NCBI GenBank assembly: GCA_036250195.1
Contig: JAVHZZ010000005.1
Location: 131,403,199 to 131,467,198, forward strand
Source: Mixophyes australis
Taxonomy: Eukaryota; Chordata; Amphibia; Anura; Limnodynastidae
Length of the DNA stretch: 64,000 nt
Direction: 5' to 3'
Position 1 is the stretch's first letter, and each line of letters opens with the position of its first letter. This document shows positions 1 to 10,902 of this stretch, piece by piece. The position numbers were made by a program, and so were the translations under genes. The notes under the pieces are model-generated. The model made no database searches. It saw only the letters and a program-made list of their open reading frames with translations, and was not told the origin of the DNA.

Positions 1-127
1 TTTCCCACTCCTACGCTATTATTAACCTCAATAACATTCAATAGCAATCATTTCCACTAATTTCCAGTCTATTCTGAACACCTCACAATATTGTTTTTAG
101 TCCAAAACGTTGCACCGAGGTAGCTTT

Positions 128-770
128 CTGGACTGCGTAGTGGAGTGGGCCCGGTACCCAATTTGGTACCGGGGCCACAATATATCACCCTCAACTGGTC
201 TGAATTCCACTCTACAGATGGCTGCTCCTCCATCCTCTGCAGCATATACAGGGTGTAGTTCGAGCGCGTCAATACCTCTTGTTTTTGACCATGACAGGTC
301 ATTTTACTTTTGTTATAATTTGGCAGCAAAATTGAATGTAGTTTAATATGTAATACGCATCTATCTGGACTGCGTAGTGGAGTGGCACCGGTACCCAATT
401 TGGTACCGGGGCCACAATATATCACCCTCAACTGGTCTGAATTCCACTCTACAGATGGCTGCTCCTCCATCCTCTGCAGCATATACAGGGTGTAGTTCGA
501 GCGCGTCAATACCTCTTGTTTTTGACCATGACAGGTCATTTTACTTTTGTTATAATTTGGCAGCAAACTTGAACGTAGTTTAATATGTAATACGCATCTA
601 TCTGGACTGCGTAGTGGAGTGGCCCCGGTACCCAATTTGGTACCAAGGCCACAATACCTCCTCTAACTGGTCTGAATTCCACTGCACAGATGGCGGACAC
701 CGGATGGACGTCTAACACCAACATAGCTGTTAAGGCCGCAGTTCCTCTTTTTTGGGACTGCACAAACAAT
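128..770. repeat. 237-bp tandem duplication of transposase-derived DNA
   Basis: A unit starting ctggactgcgtagtggagtg occurs at 128, 365 and (third copy, changing sequence partway) about 601, so the period is about 237 bp. Read on the minus strand, each unit contains a stretch like the transposase gene at 2515-2600 (LYMLQRMEEQ) and the third copy ends in one like 3183-3290 (LDVxPVSAI). The region therefore looks like rearranged, internally deleted fragments of the neighbouring hAT transposase gene. The open frames here are products of this duplication and not separate genes. Confidence 0.8.
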
Positions 771-1137
771 TAACGTAGTAATAGAAATGGCAGTTCCTCT
801 TTTTTGGAACTACAGAAACAAAGAACGTAGTAATAGAAATGGCAGTTCCTATTTTTTGGAACTATAAAAACAAAGAACATAGTAATAGAAATGGCAGTTC
901 CTCTTTTTTGGAACTATAAAAACAAAGAACATAGTAATAGAAATGCCAGTTCCTCTTTTTTGGAACTATAAAAACAAAGAACATGGTAATAGGAATGGCA
1001 GTTCCATTTTTTTGGAACTACAGAAACAAAGAACGTAGTAATAGAAATGGCAGTTCCTCTTTTTTGGAACTATAAAAACAAAGAACGTAGTAATAGAAAT
1101 GGCAGTTCCTCTTTTTTGGAACTACAGAAACAAAGAC
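770..1137. repeat. 52-bp tandem repeat with internal mini-hairpin
   Basis: About seven copies of a unit of about 52 bp, core agtaatagaaatggcagttc, are arranged head to tail. Each contains agttcc-(T-rich)-ggaact, a short inverted repeat. Copies differ by a few bases. No coding function is apparent. Confidence 0.85.
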
Positions 1138-1139
1138 AA

Positions 1140-1340
1140 CCTCCTCCAACTGGTCTGAATTCCACTGCACAGATGGCGGACACCGGACGTACGTCTAAAA
1201 CCAACATAGCTGTGCCGGTGACATGGCCTGCAGGAATATCTCTGATGGAGATAGAACTAGGCCCCAAAGAGCACATAATGCCAAAAAAAGAGTTGCAAGA
1301 TGGAATTGTCCATGGGCCCTCCCACCCACCCTGATGTTGT
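1140..1340 (-). pseudogene. hAT transposase gene fragment
   Basis: This stretch repeats parts of the adjacent transposase gene. 1140-1205 matches 3200-3290, and 1210-1255 (ggtgacatggcctgcagga and what follows) matches about 3505-3545. The two matches are joined without the DNA that separates them in the full gene, as in an internal-deletion derivative. No intact protein is encoded. Confidence 0.7.
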
Positions 1341-1350
1341 TGCACACTTT

Positions 1351-1414
1351 AACAAACCAATCATTTCAGCGACAGGGCCTACCAAACTACTGTGGCTGAA
1401 ATGATTGGTTTGTT
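1351..1414. repeat. Perfect 19-bp inverted repeat, 26-bp loop
   Basis: 1351-1369 is the exact reverse complement of 1396-1414 (core aaccaatcatttcag / ctgaaatgattggtt). It lies just downstream of the hAT transposase stop codon and is probably subterminal DNA of that element. I could not identify the terminal inverted repeats or target duplication with confidence. Confidence 0.75.
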
Positions 1415-1469
1415 TGGGCCCCCACACAAAAAAAGCTATTCATCTCTCCCTGTACAAACTAAACTGGCT

Positions 1470-4400
1470 CTACTGAGGCAAGATGTCGTCCTCATCCTCA
1501 TCATCTGATTCCTGGCCCCCTTCAGTGTGTACTTCCTCATCCTCACACATTATCAATTCGTCCCCGCTGGACTCCACAACCACAGGTCCCTCTGTATTAT
1601 CTGGAGGGCAGTGCTGTACTTGATTGAGGAATTGATAATTCATTTTTATGAACATCATTTTTTCAACGTTCTGAGGAAGCAACCTCCTTAGCCGCTCACT
1701 GACCAGGTTCCCCGCTGCACTAAAAACTCTTTCCGAGTACACACTGGAGGGGGGACAACTCAGGTAAAATATAGCCAGTTTGTACAGGGGCTTCCAAACT
1801 GCCTTTTTTTCCTGCCAGTAAGAATATGGACTGTGTGACATGTCTACTTGGATGGTGTCAGCAAGGTAATCCTTCACCATTTTTTCAATTGTGACAGCAT
1901 CCAATGCAGCGACAGTAGATATGTCTGCAATGGTTGGCAGGTCCTTCAGTCCAGACCAGATGTTCTCAGCATCCCCGCCAGCGGGTCTTTTAGGAAAACT
2001 GAGCTTTTTCCTCGCAGCCACAGGTGTTGAAGAAAATGAAGGAGGAGCTGTTGGCATGTCACGGTCCTCTTCAGAGGACAATCTCCTGACCAGCAGGTCT
2101 TTGCACCGCTGTAGACTTGTGTCCACCGGAAACAGAGACACAACATACGCTTTAAACCGAGGATCCAGCACGGTGGCCAGAATGTATTTCTCTGACTTTA
2201 AAAGAGTGACCACCCTTGGATCCTGGCAAAGCGTACGAAGGGCTTCATGCACAAGAGCTACATGCTTTGTTGAATCGCAATGGTTTACCAGCTCCTTCCT
2301 CACTTTCTCCAGCTGCTTCTGCAACAGCCTGATCAGGGGAATCATCTGACTCAAGCTGGCAGTGTCGGAACTGACTTCTCGTTTGGCAAGTTCAAACGGC
2401 AGCAGAACCTTGCACAACACGGAAATCAGTCTCCAGTGCTCTTGACTCAGGCGCATCCCCACTCCTTTTCCTATGTCGTAGGTGGCTGTGTAGGCTTGAA
2501 TGGCCTTTTGCTGCTCCTCCATCCTCTGCAGCATATAGAGGGTGGAGTTCCAGCGCGTCACAACCTCTTGTTTAAGGTGATGGCAGGGCAGGTTCAGACT
2601 TTTTTGATATTGCTCGAGTCTGCGGTAGGCACTGGCAGAATGCCGAAAGTGTCCAGCAATTTTGCGGGCCACTGCAAGCATCTCCTGCACACCCCTGTCA
2701 CTCTTCAGGTAATGCTGCACCACCAAATTAACGGTGTGGGCAAAACATGGGACGTGCTGGAAATTACCCATATGTAATGCCCGCACAATGTTACTGGCGT
2801 TGTCTGACACCACAAATCCCCAGGAGAGTCTAAGTGGGGTAAACCACTGTGAGATGATTTCCCTTAGTTTCTCTAAGAGGTTGTCAGCGTTGTGCCTCTT
2901 ATTGAAACCTGTGATACACAATGTTGCCTGCCTTGGCACGAGCAGCCGTTGTGGAGATGCTGCTACTGATGCAGCTGCTGCTGTTGCTGCGGAAGGCGAT
3001 GCATCTACCCAGTGGGCTGTCACAGTCATATAGTCCTTCGTTTGCCCTGAACCACTTGTCCACATGTCCGTGGTTAAGTGGACAGTGGGTACAACGGCAT
3101 TTTTCAGAGCACTGAGGACACTTGTTCGTACTTCTCTGTACATCTTTGGTATCGCCTGCCTAGTGAATTGGAATCTCGACGGGATTTGGTACCGGGGACA
3201 CAATACCTCCATCAACCATCTAAATCCCACTCCAGTGATGGCGGACACTGGACGCACGTCTAACACCAACATTGCTGTTATTGACGCAGTTATCCGCTTT
3301 GCCATAGGATGACTAGTGTCGTACTTGGTGCTCATGGCAAACGACTGTTGGACGGTCAATTGTTTGGTGAAAGACGTAGCGGTCTTACGACTTCCCCTCT
3401 GGGAAGATGACCGACTACCAGCAGCAACAGCAGCAGTGGCAGTAGTAGGCGTACCGCTGCAGGATTCCTCGGATGAATCCCGGATTGAAGAGGACTCAGT
3501 CTGGCTGGTGACATGGCCTGCAGGACTAAATCTGATGGAGATTGTGGAGGAAGTTGACGAGGAGGGTGTTGGTGGTGTGTATCCAACAGGACTAAGGGAT
3601 TTAGGTATCCCTGGACTGATGACGGTCCTAGCCCCAGTTCCTGAACTAATCACTGAACTATGAAGGTTATTCAGGTGACGTATAAGGGAGGATGTCCCTA
3701 GGTGGCCAAGTTCCTTACCCCTGCTTATTTGAGCCTTACATAAGCTACATATGGCCATACATTTGTTATCCGGATTCGGATAAAAATAACTCCAGACCGA
3801 AGAGGTGCATTTCTTGGTCTTCTGACCAGGCATGACGATGGGCTTTTTCATCCCATGGACATCAACTTTTTCCACCCCTGGTGCCTCATTTACAATAACC
3901 ACATCAGCATCCTCCTCGTCAAGTTCCTCCTCAGCGCCAGCTACATCAATAGCCTTCTTGACACCTTGATTATCCAAATCTGGATCTACACTGCGGGTGA
4001 TCCTTCCAGCATATGCAGAGGGTGTGCTGCAAATAGTGGATGGAGTCACCTATTCCCGTACAGTGATGGGAAGGTCAGGCTTCGCAACCACCAACACCCT
4101 TGGACTCGCCTTGGGGATTTGTGATGTCATCTGTTTAGAAGGCAGAGTTGTTTGCTGTGTTGTTGCTGACAACATAACTCTTTTAAAAAATTTTGGAGGG
4201 GGGGGAGGAGGAGGGCTTAGATTCTTGGGTGAAGCTGAACCACTAGTCCTGAACACGGGCCAGGGCCTAAGCCGTTCCTTGCCACTCCGTGTCGTAAATG
4301 GCATATTGGCAAGTTTACGTTTCTCCTCAGTTGTTTTCAATTTTCTTTTTTTGCTAATTTTAGTGAACTTTGGGTTTTTGGATTTTACATGCCCTCTAGG

Positions 4401-4538
4401 AGATTCGGCATCGCCCTTGCCAGACGACGTTGATGGCATTTCATCGTCTATGTCATGACTAGTGGCAGCAGCTTCAGCATTAGGAGGAAGTGGGTGTTGA
4501 TCTTTCCCTACTTTACCCTCCAAATTTTTGTACTCCAT
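1470..4538 (-). pseudogene. hAT-superfamily transposase (BED finger, hATC), one in-frame stop
   Basis: A frame of about 1,022 codons runs from an ATG at 4538 (MEYKNLEG) to a stop at 1470, broken once by TAG at 4050-4052. The N-terminal part is Lys/Pro-rich with a run of prolines. After the stop come an acidic stretch, a BED-type zinc finger (CSLC followed by HLNNLH), a Ser-rich linker, the RNase-H-like catalytic region (LTTDMWTS, VSDNASNIVRAL, CFAHTVNLVVQ) and a C-terminal hATC dimerisation domain (SSVYSERVFSAAGNLVSERLRRL). Known hAT transposases cut and paste DNA and make 8-bp target duplications. The length is generous for the family. Apart from the stop the frame is clean over 3 kb, so the copy is young or the stop is recent. 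A true start downstream of the TAG, splicing or readthrough are alternatives. Confidence 0.88.
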
Positions 4539-4619
4539 TATATGCAGCACAAGAGAGCGTACCCCTAAACCACACACACTCGGCAGAGCCTTTACAAATT
4601 ATCAGGAGAGTACCACTGG

Positions 4620-4780
4620 ACTGGAGTTATACAGCAGTACCTAGTATTTTAAAACTAATTTTTTTATATTTTTTTACAATTATTTTTAGATAATTTTTTT
4701 CTATTTTTTTTTAATTATTTTTTTATAAGTTTTTTATCATTTTTTATTTATTTTTAAAGAACTTTTGGATAATTTTGAAA
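4620..4780. other. AT-rich tract upstream of the transposase
   Basis: Almost pure T/A sequence (repeated ttttttat-type runs) lies directly upstream of the transposase start. It may act as promoter-proximal DNA, but no specific element can be assigned. Confidence 0.4.
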
Positions 4781-4794
4781 GAACAATGCCCTTA

Positions 4795-4945
4795 GTAGAA
4801 CAGAGCACAAGACACAGGCAGCACTACTGGACTCAGCAGGACAGAGCACAGGACACAGCACCACTGGACTCAGAAGGACAGAGCACTGGACAAAGCACCA
4901 CTGGACTCAGCAGAACAGAGCACTGGACAAAGCACAAAGCCACAC
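4795..4945. repeat. Short tandem repeat, about 45-50 bp units
   Basis: Imperfect copies built from ggacagagcac, ggacaaagcac and ccactggactcag recur three to four times. The small open frame here is a by-product of the repeat. Confidence 0.75.
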
Positions 4946-5039
4946 TAAACTGAAAACCAGGGCAGGAGCTCCCTACTACAACCTCTCTCACAAGTGATCG
5001 CACCCAGAATGAAGATGGCGGCCGCTAGCGCTGAATTTA

Positions 5040-5190
5040 TGACATCCGAGTCTTGCGAGATCCGACGCAAGACTTGGATGTCATAGCCTCGGTTTGGCTT
5101 CATTTCCCGCCCGGAAGTTCCCGAACAGTGCTCGGTTCCCGTCGGATCCGCACTGTTCGGGTGGGCTCGGATTTCGGAAATCCGAGCCCG
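5040..5190. repeat. Cluster of three GC-rich hairpins
   Basis: Three inverted repeats lie side by side: gacatccgagtcttgcg / cgcaagacttggatgtc (5041-5082, one mismatch), cccgaacagtgc / gcactgttcggg (about 5120-5161), and gggctcggattt / aaatccgagccc (about 5163-5189). They are close to the 5' side of the transposase gene and are probably subterminal transposase-binding DNA or the element's end; this role is inferred. Confidence 0.7.
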
Positions 5191-5219
5191 CTCATCTGTA
5201 ATATTTACATGTCACCATG

Positions 5220-5900
5220 TTTCCATTGGCTAGTACCTTAAAGTCAGATGTCTGTCAAGCAAACTGACCAGTGACAGAATTGCTTTGTGAGGTTTAACAT
5301 CTTTATGACATCATGATTCTAGCAAATCTGTCAGGTGCAGTATGATGCAATCCTGCACAGTAATTTAATTTTGGATATGTACATAAATGAGAGAATACTT
5401 CACATAAAATGCAGGCCATTGTCAAAAATCAGCTATATTAGGAGAGTGAGAATTGTGTTTTAGCATCAATTACACACTAAATATGCTGTCATGGTCTATT
5501 TTTAATGGATGTCTTTCAGTTTTAAAGATAGACAGACAGATAGATAGACAGACTGATTTCAACTGGAAGCAGTGCCCACATATGGCTTAATTTTTGGTGG
5601 TTTTTATATAGTATGGGTAGGCAAGAAAAGTGCATATATCTTTTATTAGCATAAACTTACCCAAATGTGCTCTTGCATATTGAAGGCATTCAAAGTAATA
5701 ATATTTCACAGCATTAATACAGTTATGTACTAGACTGGACAATGGTAAGCAGAGGCAGTACTTATATGTGTTTACTATGGCTATACACATAGCCAGCTTC
5801 CACACTTGATTGGCAGATTAATGCATTATTAATGCTAAATTTGATAACAGTTGTGCACCTCTACACTAGTAGAGGAAACCACTAGTTGAATGTGTATACT
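5220..5900. other. No gene recognised; short GACA/GATA microsatellite
   Basis: Apart from an agacagacagatagataga-type microsatellite at about 5526-5550, nothing recognisable is present. Confidence 0.5.
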
Positions 5901-5901
5901 A

Positions 5902-6118
5902 TCATCATCATCATCACCATTTATTTATATAGCGCCACTAATTCCGCAGCGCTGTACAGAGAACTCATTCACATCTGTCCCTGCCCCACTGGAGCTGACA
6001 GTCTAAATTCCCTAACATACACACACACACAGACAGAGAGGGAGACAGACAGACAGGTAGAGACTAGGGTCAATTTTGATAGTATCCAATTAACCTACTA
6101 GTATGTTTTTGGAGTCAT
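5902..6118 (-). mobile_element. 5'-truncated SINE
   Basis: Shares the 3' body of the SINE at 60299-60608: an ATC/ATG microsatellite tail, ttatttatatagcgccact, cagcgctgtacagagaactc, the tccctgcccca block, an expanded CA/GACA stretch and gtatgtttttggagt. It stops before the tRNA-like head, so this minus-strand copy is 5' truncated. Confidence 0.8.
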
Positions 6119-6229
6119 AGACATTCACATAAGCAGCTCTTATGTCCCAATGGCATAAGACTTCTTTAATTATACTAAGTTTTTGAGCAGGTCTGTATTA
6201 CACTTAACTATATAAGGGAGATGTACAGT

Positions 6230-6667
6230 CTAACTCCTAACTAACTCGCTCAATACCGAATATATTTCTGCTAGGAAAACATTGAGGACACTGTCCGTCA
6301 AATGCACCCCATCTGGTCTATGTAGTGCCTGGTCCTGAAAGCGATTACCCGGATGTTCGATTCTAATACCTCCAATGGACTGGATATAGTTTGCTGCAAC
6401 AACATTAACTTTTTTATGAACCCTGTCTGCTTTCCTCACGTCTGAACAGGATCTTCATTGTAACTGGGGAGCAATGTTGGACCAGCAGAGAAAAAGCGCA
6501 AGCCAGGAGGCATGTACCCATTCCAGACCGGACAATATAGCCAATTGTAGCTCAATAGATTTACCTTGCCCGACATCATTCCCCCCAAAATAGGTCACTA
6601 AAATATGGGTAACACCATGTTTTGCTGTCTCTTGCGACATTAGCCTTCTGAAACTCGGCCACCTCAT
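6230..6667 (-). pseudogene. SGNH-hydrolase-like domain of a YR retrotransposon
   Basis: Two minus-strand frames cover an SGNH/GDSL-hydrolase-like domain. The upstream frame (6455-6667) has the GGNDVGQG block containing the conserved Gly/Asn, and the downstream frame (6230-6439) has RPDGVHLTD, the C-terminal block with the Asp and His of the catalytic pair. A frameshift separates them. Some Ngaro/DIRS-type tyrosine-recombinase retrotransposons carry such a domain after their recombinase, and recombinase fragments lie just upstream on the same strand. The domain's role in those elements is not established. This copy is inactive. Confidence 0.72.
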
Positions 6668-6699
6668 TCACCTCCTGCCTATCCAATAAACCACTACTG

Positions 6700-7327
6700 G
6701 GCAGGGAAAAGCAGTTGTATCAGAAGCTGCCCGGTGCAAAGCAGCTCAATAGACAAACGAGTGACCGAGAACTCAGATCGTCAGCAGACTTTCATGAACT
6801 ATAAGGCAGCAAAAAACAAAAACAGTTAAAGCACCATACAGCAAAACAGAAATCACATAGGCCCTCCTGCCTTAAAGTCCAATGCATGCCAGGGCCCACA
6901 AGTCCTACTCACGTAGAGAGAGAAAAAGGTAAGAAAAAAGGGAAAAAAGAAAAAGAGGAGAAAATGAGAGGAGTGGACAAAACAGGTGAAGGTAAAACCG
7001 TCAAAACCTCATGGTGCCAACAGCCAATCAGGCCCACTTTTAGAGGGAAAATCCGGAGACATCCTTTTGCGCCCCTGCTCCCTAAAGCAGCAAGCAACTA
7101 GGTCCTGTGTCCACTCTGAAAATTGAGAGAAAGAGTTCAACAGAGAAGAGAGGGTCTCATGTACCACTGATATGCAGTGGACTTCCACTTGCCCAAGTCA
7201 TGAATATATGGGCCAGACTCCCCATCCAGAGCAGCGGACGTAGCTGCACCTATACGGAATTAATGCGTGCCAAATTCCGCTCTATTCAGGCCCGTTTAAA
7301 CACCACTGTGAACTGGTACCATATGCA
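6700..7327. other. Degenerate interior of the YR retrotransposon
   Basis: Lies between the recombinase and SGNH segments on the same strand, so it is probably decayed interior sequence or a small insertion. It includes a purine-rich stretch (6920-6985). No domain is legible. Confidence 0.35.
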
Positions 7328-7712
7328 CTAGCCAAGGTAACGCATTACTCGGCCTAAGCACTGCAAATTGGTGACTACCTTCACAGGGCAAACTTCACAA
7401 GCGCGCCGGGGCGACAGTGTAACCCATCGCCCCCTACCTAGCTGGTCAGTCTTACACCACTGTACTTTGCAGGAGATCGTGTGAGGGGACAAGACCACAT
7501 TCGCAGCTAACATCCCAGAGAGTGTAGCCCCGGAATGTGCCGAAGAACAACATAACAAAGGCCGAGCTGAATAGGCTACATTTGTAGGGGTTACGCGCCA
7601 TTCGCGAGAGAGAACCCAACAAATCCCTTAAAAGTCCGTGACTTACAGGTCTCCTGCCGTCACGGAGAATGGGGTGCTTACGCGTCCAACCACGCAGTGC
7701 CCTAGTAACCAA
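7328..7712 (-). pseudogene. Tyrosine recombinase (Ngaro/DIRS-like) fragment
   Basis: Minus-strand frames 7452-7712 and 7328-7558 overlap in different phases. The first reads ALRGWTRKHP, DGRRPVSHGLL and then FFGTFRGYTLWD, like the region around the first catalytic Arg of retrotransposon tyrosine recombinases. The second continues with KTDQLGRGRWVTL and VCPVK, the following block in these enzymes. YR retrotransposons use this enzyme in place of an integrase. A frameshift breaks the gene, and no reverse transcriptase is visible upstream. Confidence 0.7.
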
Positions 7713-9057
7713 GGACTTAGAAACCTTTTGTCACATCTACTAAACCGTACAATTGGGAGAAAAAGAAAATACCCACGAGGGAGGAGGACATTACTGATTT
7801 TGACTGACCGGCATTATAGCCAGCGCATATAAAATCCTAAATCTCTGAGGAGGTATCGGTCCGCCTAGCGCCAGTGGCTGTCGTTTCGGAATGAAGACCC
7901 TAGTGGGAGTGGAGATGGGCAGAACCCTGCAGCGAAATAGGCTGACTGGGGGGTGACACCCCTAAACCTATTCGGTAGCGCCTGCCTGGTTCTGTCACCC
8001 CACCTCGGGTCACTAGCAGCATAATTCCCATCCATGCTGGGTGATTGCAGGCACCTAGGGGGGTTGCACCCACTTCCATATGGGCATGCCCCTCATTGCT
8101 GGGGCAATTAATATAAGCATTGATGGCAGTGGGAGGCTGGGGGAGTGGAAAGCCCCCAAGACTTCCTCCCCAGAGGAAGCAAGGGGGTGACGCCCCCCTG
8201 CTGGTCTGGGCAGAGGCCTGGTGCCTTCTTGTGGATGCCGCAGCTGTCAACGAGCCTATTCACCCTGGCACTAGCTCTCCTGATGGCACTGGGGAGGGGG
8301 GCAGAGAAGCTGCACAATGCAGGGTCAGGAGTGGGGGAAGATAGCACCACACGGGATGGAGGGGGGAGAAAAGGGGGAAAGAAAGAGTGGGGGAGAAAGG
8401 GACAGGAGGAAATATAGGAGAGTAAGGGAATACAGATCAGCAAAGGAAAGGATAAATTGAAAGGCGGGTAAATATATAGAAAGGGATAAGGAATGCAGAG
8501 AAGAAACAAAAGAAAATACACAGTGACAGTAAATAAGGAATAACGACAGAGCAGAGAGCAGTGATACTTGTCCGATGCTTGTCCTGGAGCCAAGAGAGCT
8601 ATTCCAACTCCTCCCAGTTCTTTTAACCTATTCCTCAGTTCCTCCCCTTATGACACTATCCCTGGTTATCGCGAGACATTCTTGTTTTTTTAACCCTCAG
8701 TGAACCACACCATTATGTGCAAACCTCAGCTTTTATTTTCCCCTCTGCCTTAATTCATCCCTCAGTTCTATTGACATTTAGAAAAGGTTGGTTTTCACTG
8801 AGCACTATTCAACAGAAAAAGTCACTTGAACAAGGATTTTTTGAACATTATTTGTAAAAGATAGTGTTGCACTATTATCGCAATTTGGTTTTCTCTTTCT
8901 TTGCATATAACAATTTAGATACCGATTGGAGAAATAGAAGATCTAAAACGACACCAAATTTAAGTACAACTTTTTTATTTTATGCGATATACACAGCACT
9001 TAAAATATTTCTTTATTTGCTATTATTGTTTATGTTTGTTAAACTGGTATATGGTTT
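7713..9057. other. Unassigned repeat-like DNA
   Basis: 7930-8250 contains paired GC motifs such as ggggtgacacccc and gggggtgacgccccc, and 8330-8560 is strongly purine-rich on the plus strand. These look like repeat-derived sequence. Open frames here have no recognisable similarity and I call no gene. Confidence 0.4.
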
Positions 9058-9568
9058 CATATAAAGAGTAGAGAAGGGAAGGAAAGACAGTGTAATTTGC
9101 GGCACTCCGTGGGTGCTTATTTAAAATGTAACTTTTATTGAGTATGATTAAAATGGAAAGTAAATGAGCGAAATAATAAAAAATATAGTGAACTGTGGTT
9201 TAAAATTGCAAAAAATGGGGGGGAGGTTTTTTGCAAAGTCTCACCTATATCCTAATAAATATTCAATAGTAGGCTGAATTAGCACTGATAATTGTATCTA
9301 TTGCATATGTGAGAAAACTCTGTTGCCTGTAATTAAAGAGGCACTGTATGCTGATAGTAATATTTAGAATGTTGTATTCCCGGGTTTACATAGCGATCTT
9401 GATGTATAAGACATCGCCAGATAACCCGAATCTGCAGTGCCCCTTACAATAATATACAGAGTAACATAGTAACATATTAATAAAATAAAGCCTCCCACTG
9501 GCTAATAAGCCAAAATGTATCATGGAGAGGCTCCCGATGGGAACTATATAAAAATCCCACTAGGTACT

Positions 9569-10902
9569 AGACCAGGGCAGGACAGTAGATGTGGTCTACT
9601 TAGATTTTGCAAAGGCCTTTGATACAGTGCCACACAAGAGGTTGGTTTACAAAATAAGGGAACTGGGTCTAGAAATCAAAATTTGTACTTGGATCGAAAA
9701 CTGGTTAGAGAATAGGGAACAGAGAGTTGTGATAAATGGAACATTTTCTAATTGGTCAAAGGTCTTAAGTGGAGTTCCTCAAGGTTCCGTGCTGGGACCA
9801 CTCCTTTTTAATATATTTATTAATGACCTTGGTGATGGTTTAGAGAGTAAAGTTTCTATTTTTGCAGATGACACTAAACTCTGTAAGGTAATAAAATCAG
9901 AGCAAGATGTAGCTTCTCTACAGAGGGACTTAAATAAACTGGAGGATTGGGCGGCTAAATGGAATATAAGATTTAACACAGATAAATGTAAGGTTATGCA
10001 TTCAGGGATCAAAAACAAGAACGCAATCTATAAATTAAATGGAATTAATTTGGGAGAATTTATAATGGAAAAGGATTTGGGAGTGCTCGTAGACAGTAGA
10101 CTTAGCAATAGTGCTCAATGTCAAGCAGCAGCTGCAAGGGCAAACAAAGTATTGGCATGCATAAAAAGAGGCATAGATGCAAGGGAAGACAGTGTAAATT
10201 TGCCACTGTATAAATCATTGGTAAGACCTCATCTTGAAAATGCAGTACAGTTCTGGGCACCCCTCTATAAAAAAGATAATTTGGAACTAGAAAGGGTTCA
10301 GAGAAGGGCGACAAAATTGATAAAGGGTATGGAGTCATTAAGTTATGAGGAAAGGTTAGCCAGTTTAGGCATGTTTACTTCAGAAAAGAGGCGTCTAAGG
10401 GGAGATATGATTACTATGTACAAATACATTAGGGGTCAATACAGAGAGCTTTCATGGGAACTTTTTACCCCAAGGACCATACACAGGACACGTGGTCATA
10501 CCCTAAGGTTAGAGGAGAGGAAATTTCACAACCAGCAAAGTAAGGGGTTCTTTACAGTAAGGGCAGTCAAGATATGGAATTCATTGTCAGGGAAGGTTGT
10601 GATGGCAGATTCAATAGATATGTTTAAGAAAGGGTTAGACAAATTTTTAGCGGAAAGGTGTATCCAGGGATACGACCGTTAATTTAAAATAATGGATAGT
10701 AGTGGATATAGGGTAAAAATTGGATTGCAATATTGAGTCTGGGGGGATTTTCAAAATTGAAACAGATGGGTGGTTGCCTTTTCTGGATTAATTTCAAATA
10801 TAAGTGCAGGATCGCAGGAGATCCAAAATAGGTTGAACTTGATGGACTGGTGTCTTTTTTCAACCTCATCAACTATGTTACTATGTTACTATGTTACTAT
10901 GT
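9569..10902 (+). mobile_element. 5'-truncated CR1/L2-type LINE insertion
   Basis: The opposite arm reads straight through the target (rc gtactttaagaccgc), so this insertion's borders are visible by comparison. tact occurs at 9565-9568 and 10903-10906 and may be a 4-bp target duplication, although the tail itself ends in similar bases. The 3' end has the aggttgaacttgatggac motif and a run of actatgtt-type repeats, as in amphibian CR1/L2-like LINEs. The 5' part (endonuclease and start of RT) is missing. Confidence 0.9.
9591..10682 (+). pseudogene. LINE reverse transcriptase, C-terminal part
   Basis: An open frame of 363 codons with no true start: it enters at VYLDFAKAFDTVPH, the RT block with the first catalytic Asp, then GVPQGSVLGPLLFNIFINDL, FADDTKL (catalytic FADD box), the thumb region and the C-terminal block LERVQRRATKLIKG...YEERL typical of CR1/L2/Rex-group LINEs. 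It ends with TAA at 10680-10682. The frame is uninterrupted, suggesting a fairly recent insertion. It is a fragment because the endonuclease and N-terminal RT are absent. Confidence 0.88.

Noticed and set aside
770..1137. CRISPR-like repeat array
   Set aside because: The units are contiguous tandem repeats without unique spacers, in vertebrate DNA.
1..1470. Assigning exact termini and target duplication to the autonomous hAT element
   Set aside because: No convincing pair of inverted ends with an 8-bp duplication could be matched on the two sides of 1470-4538. The left end may be outside the window or rearranged.
8108..8593. 161-codon minus-strand frame rich in Pro, Leu and Phe
   Set aside because: The opposite strand is purine-rich low-complexity DNA. 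No domain and no conserved start.
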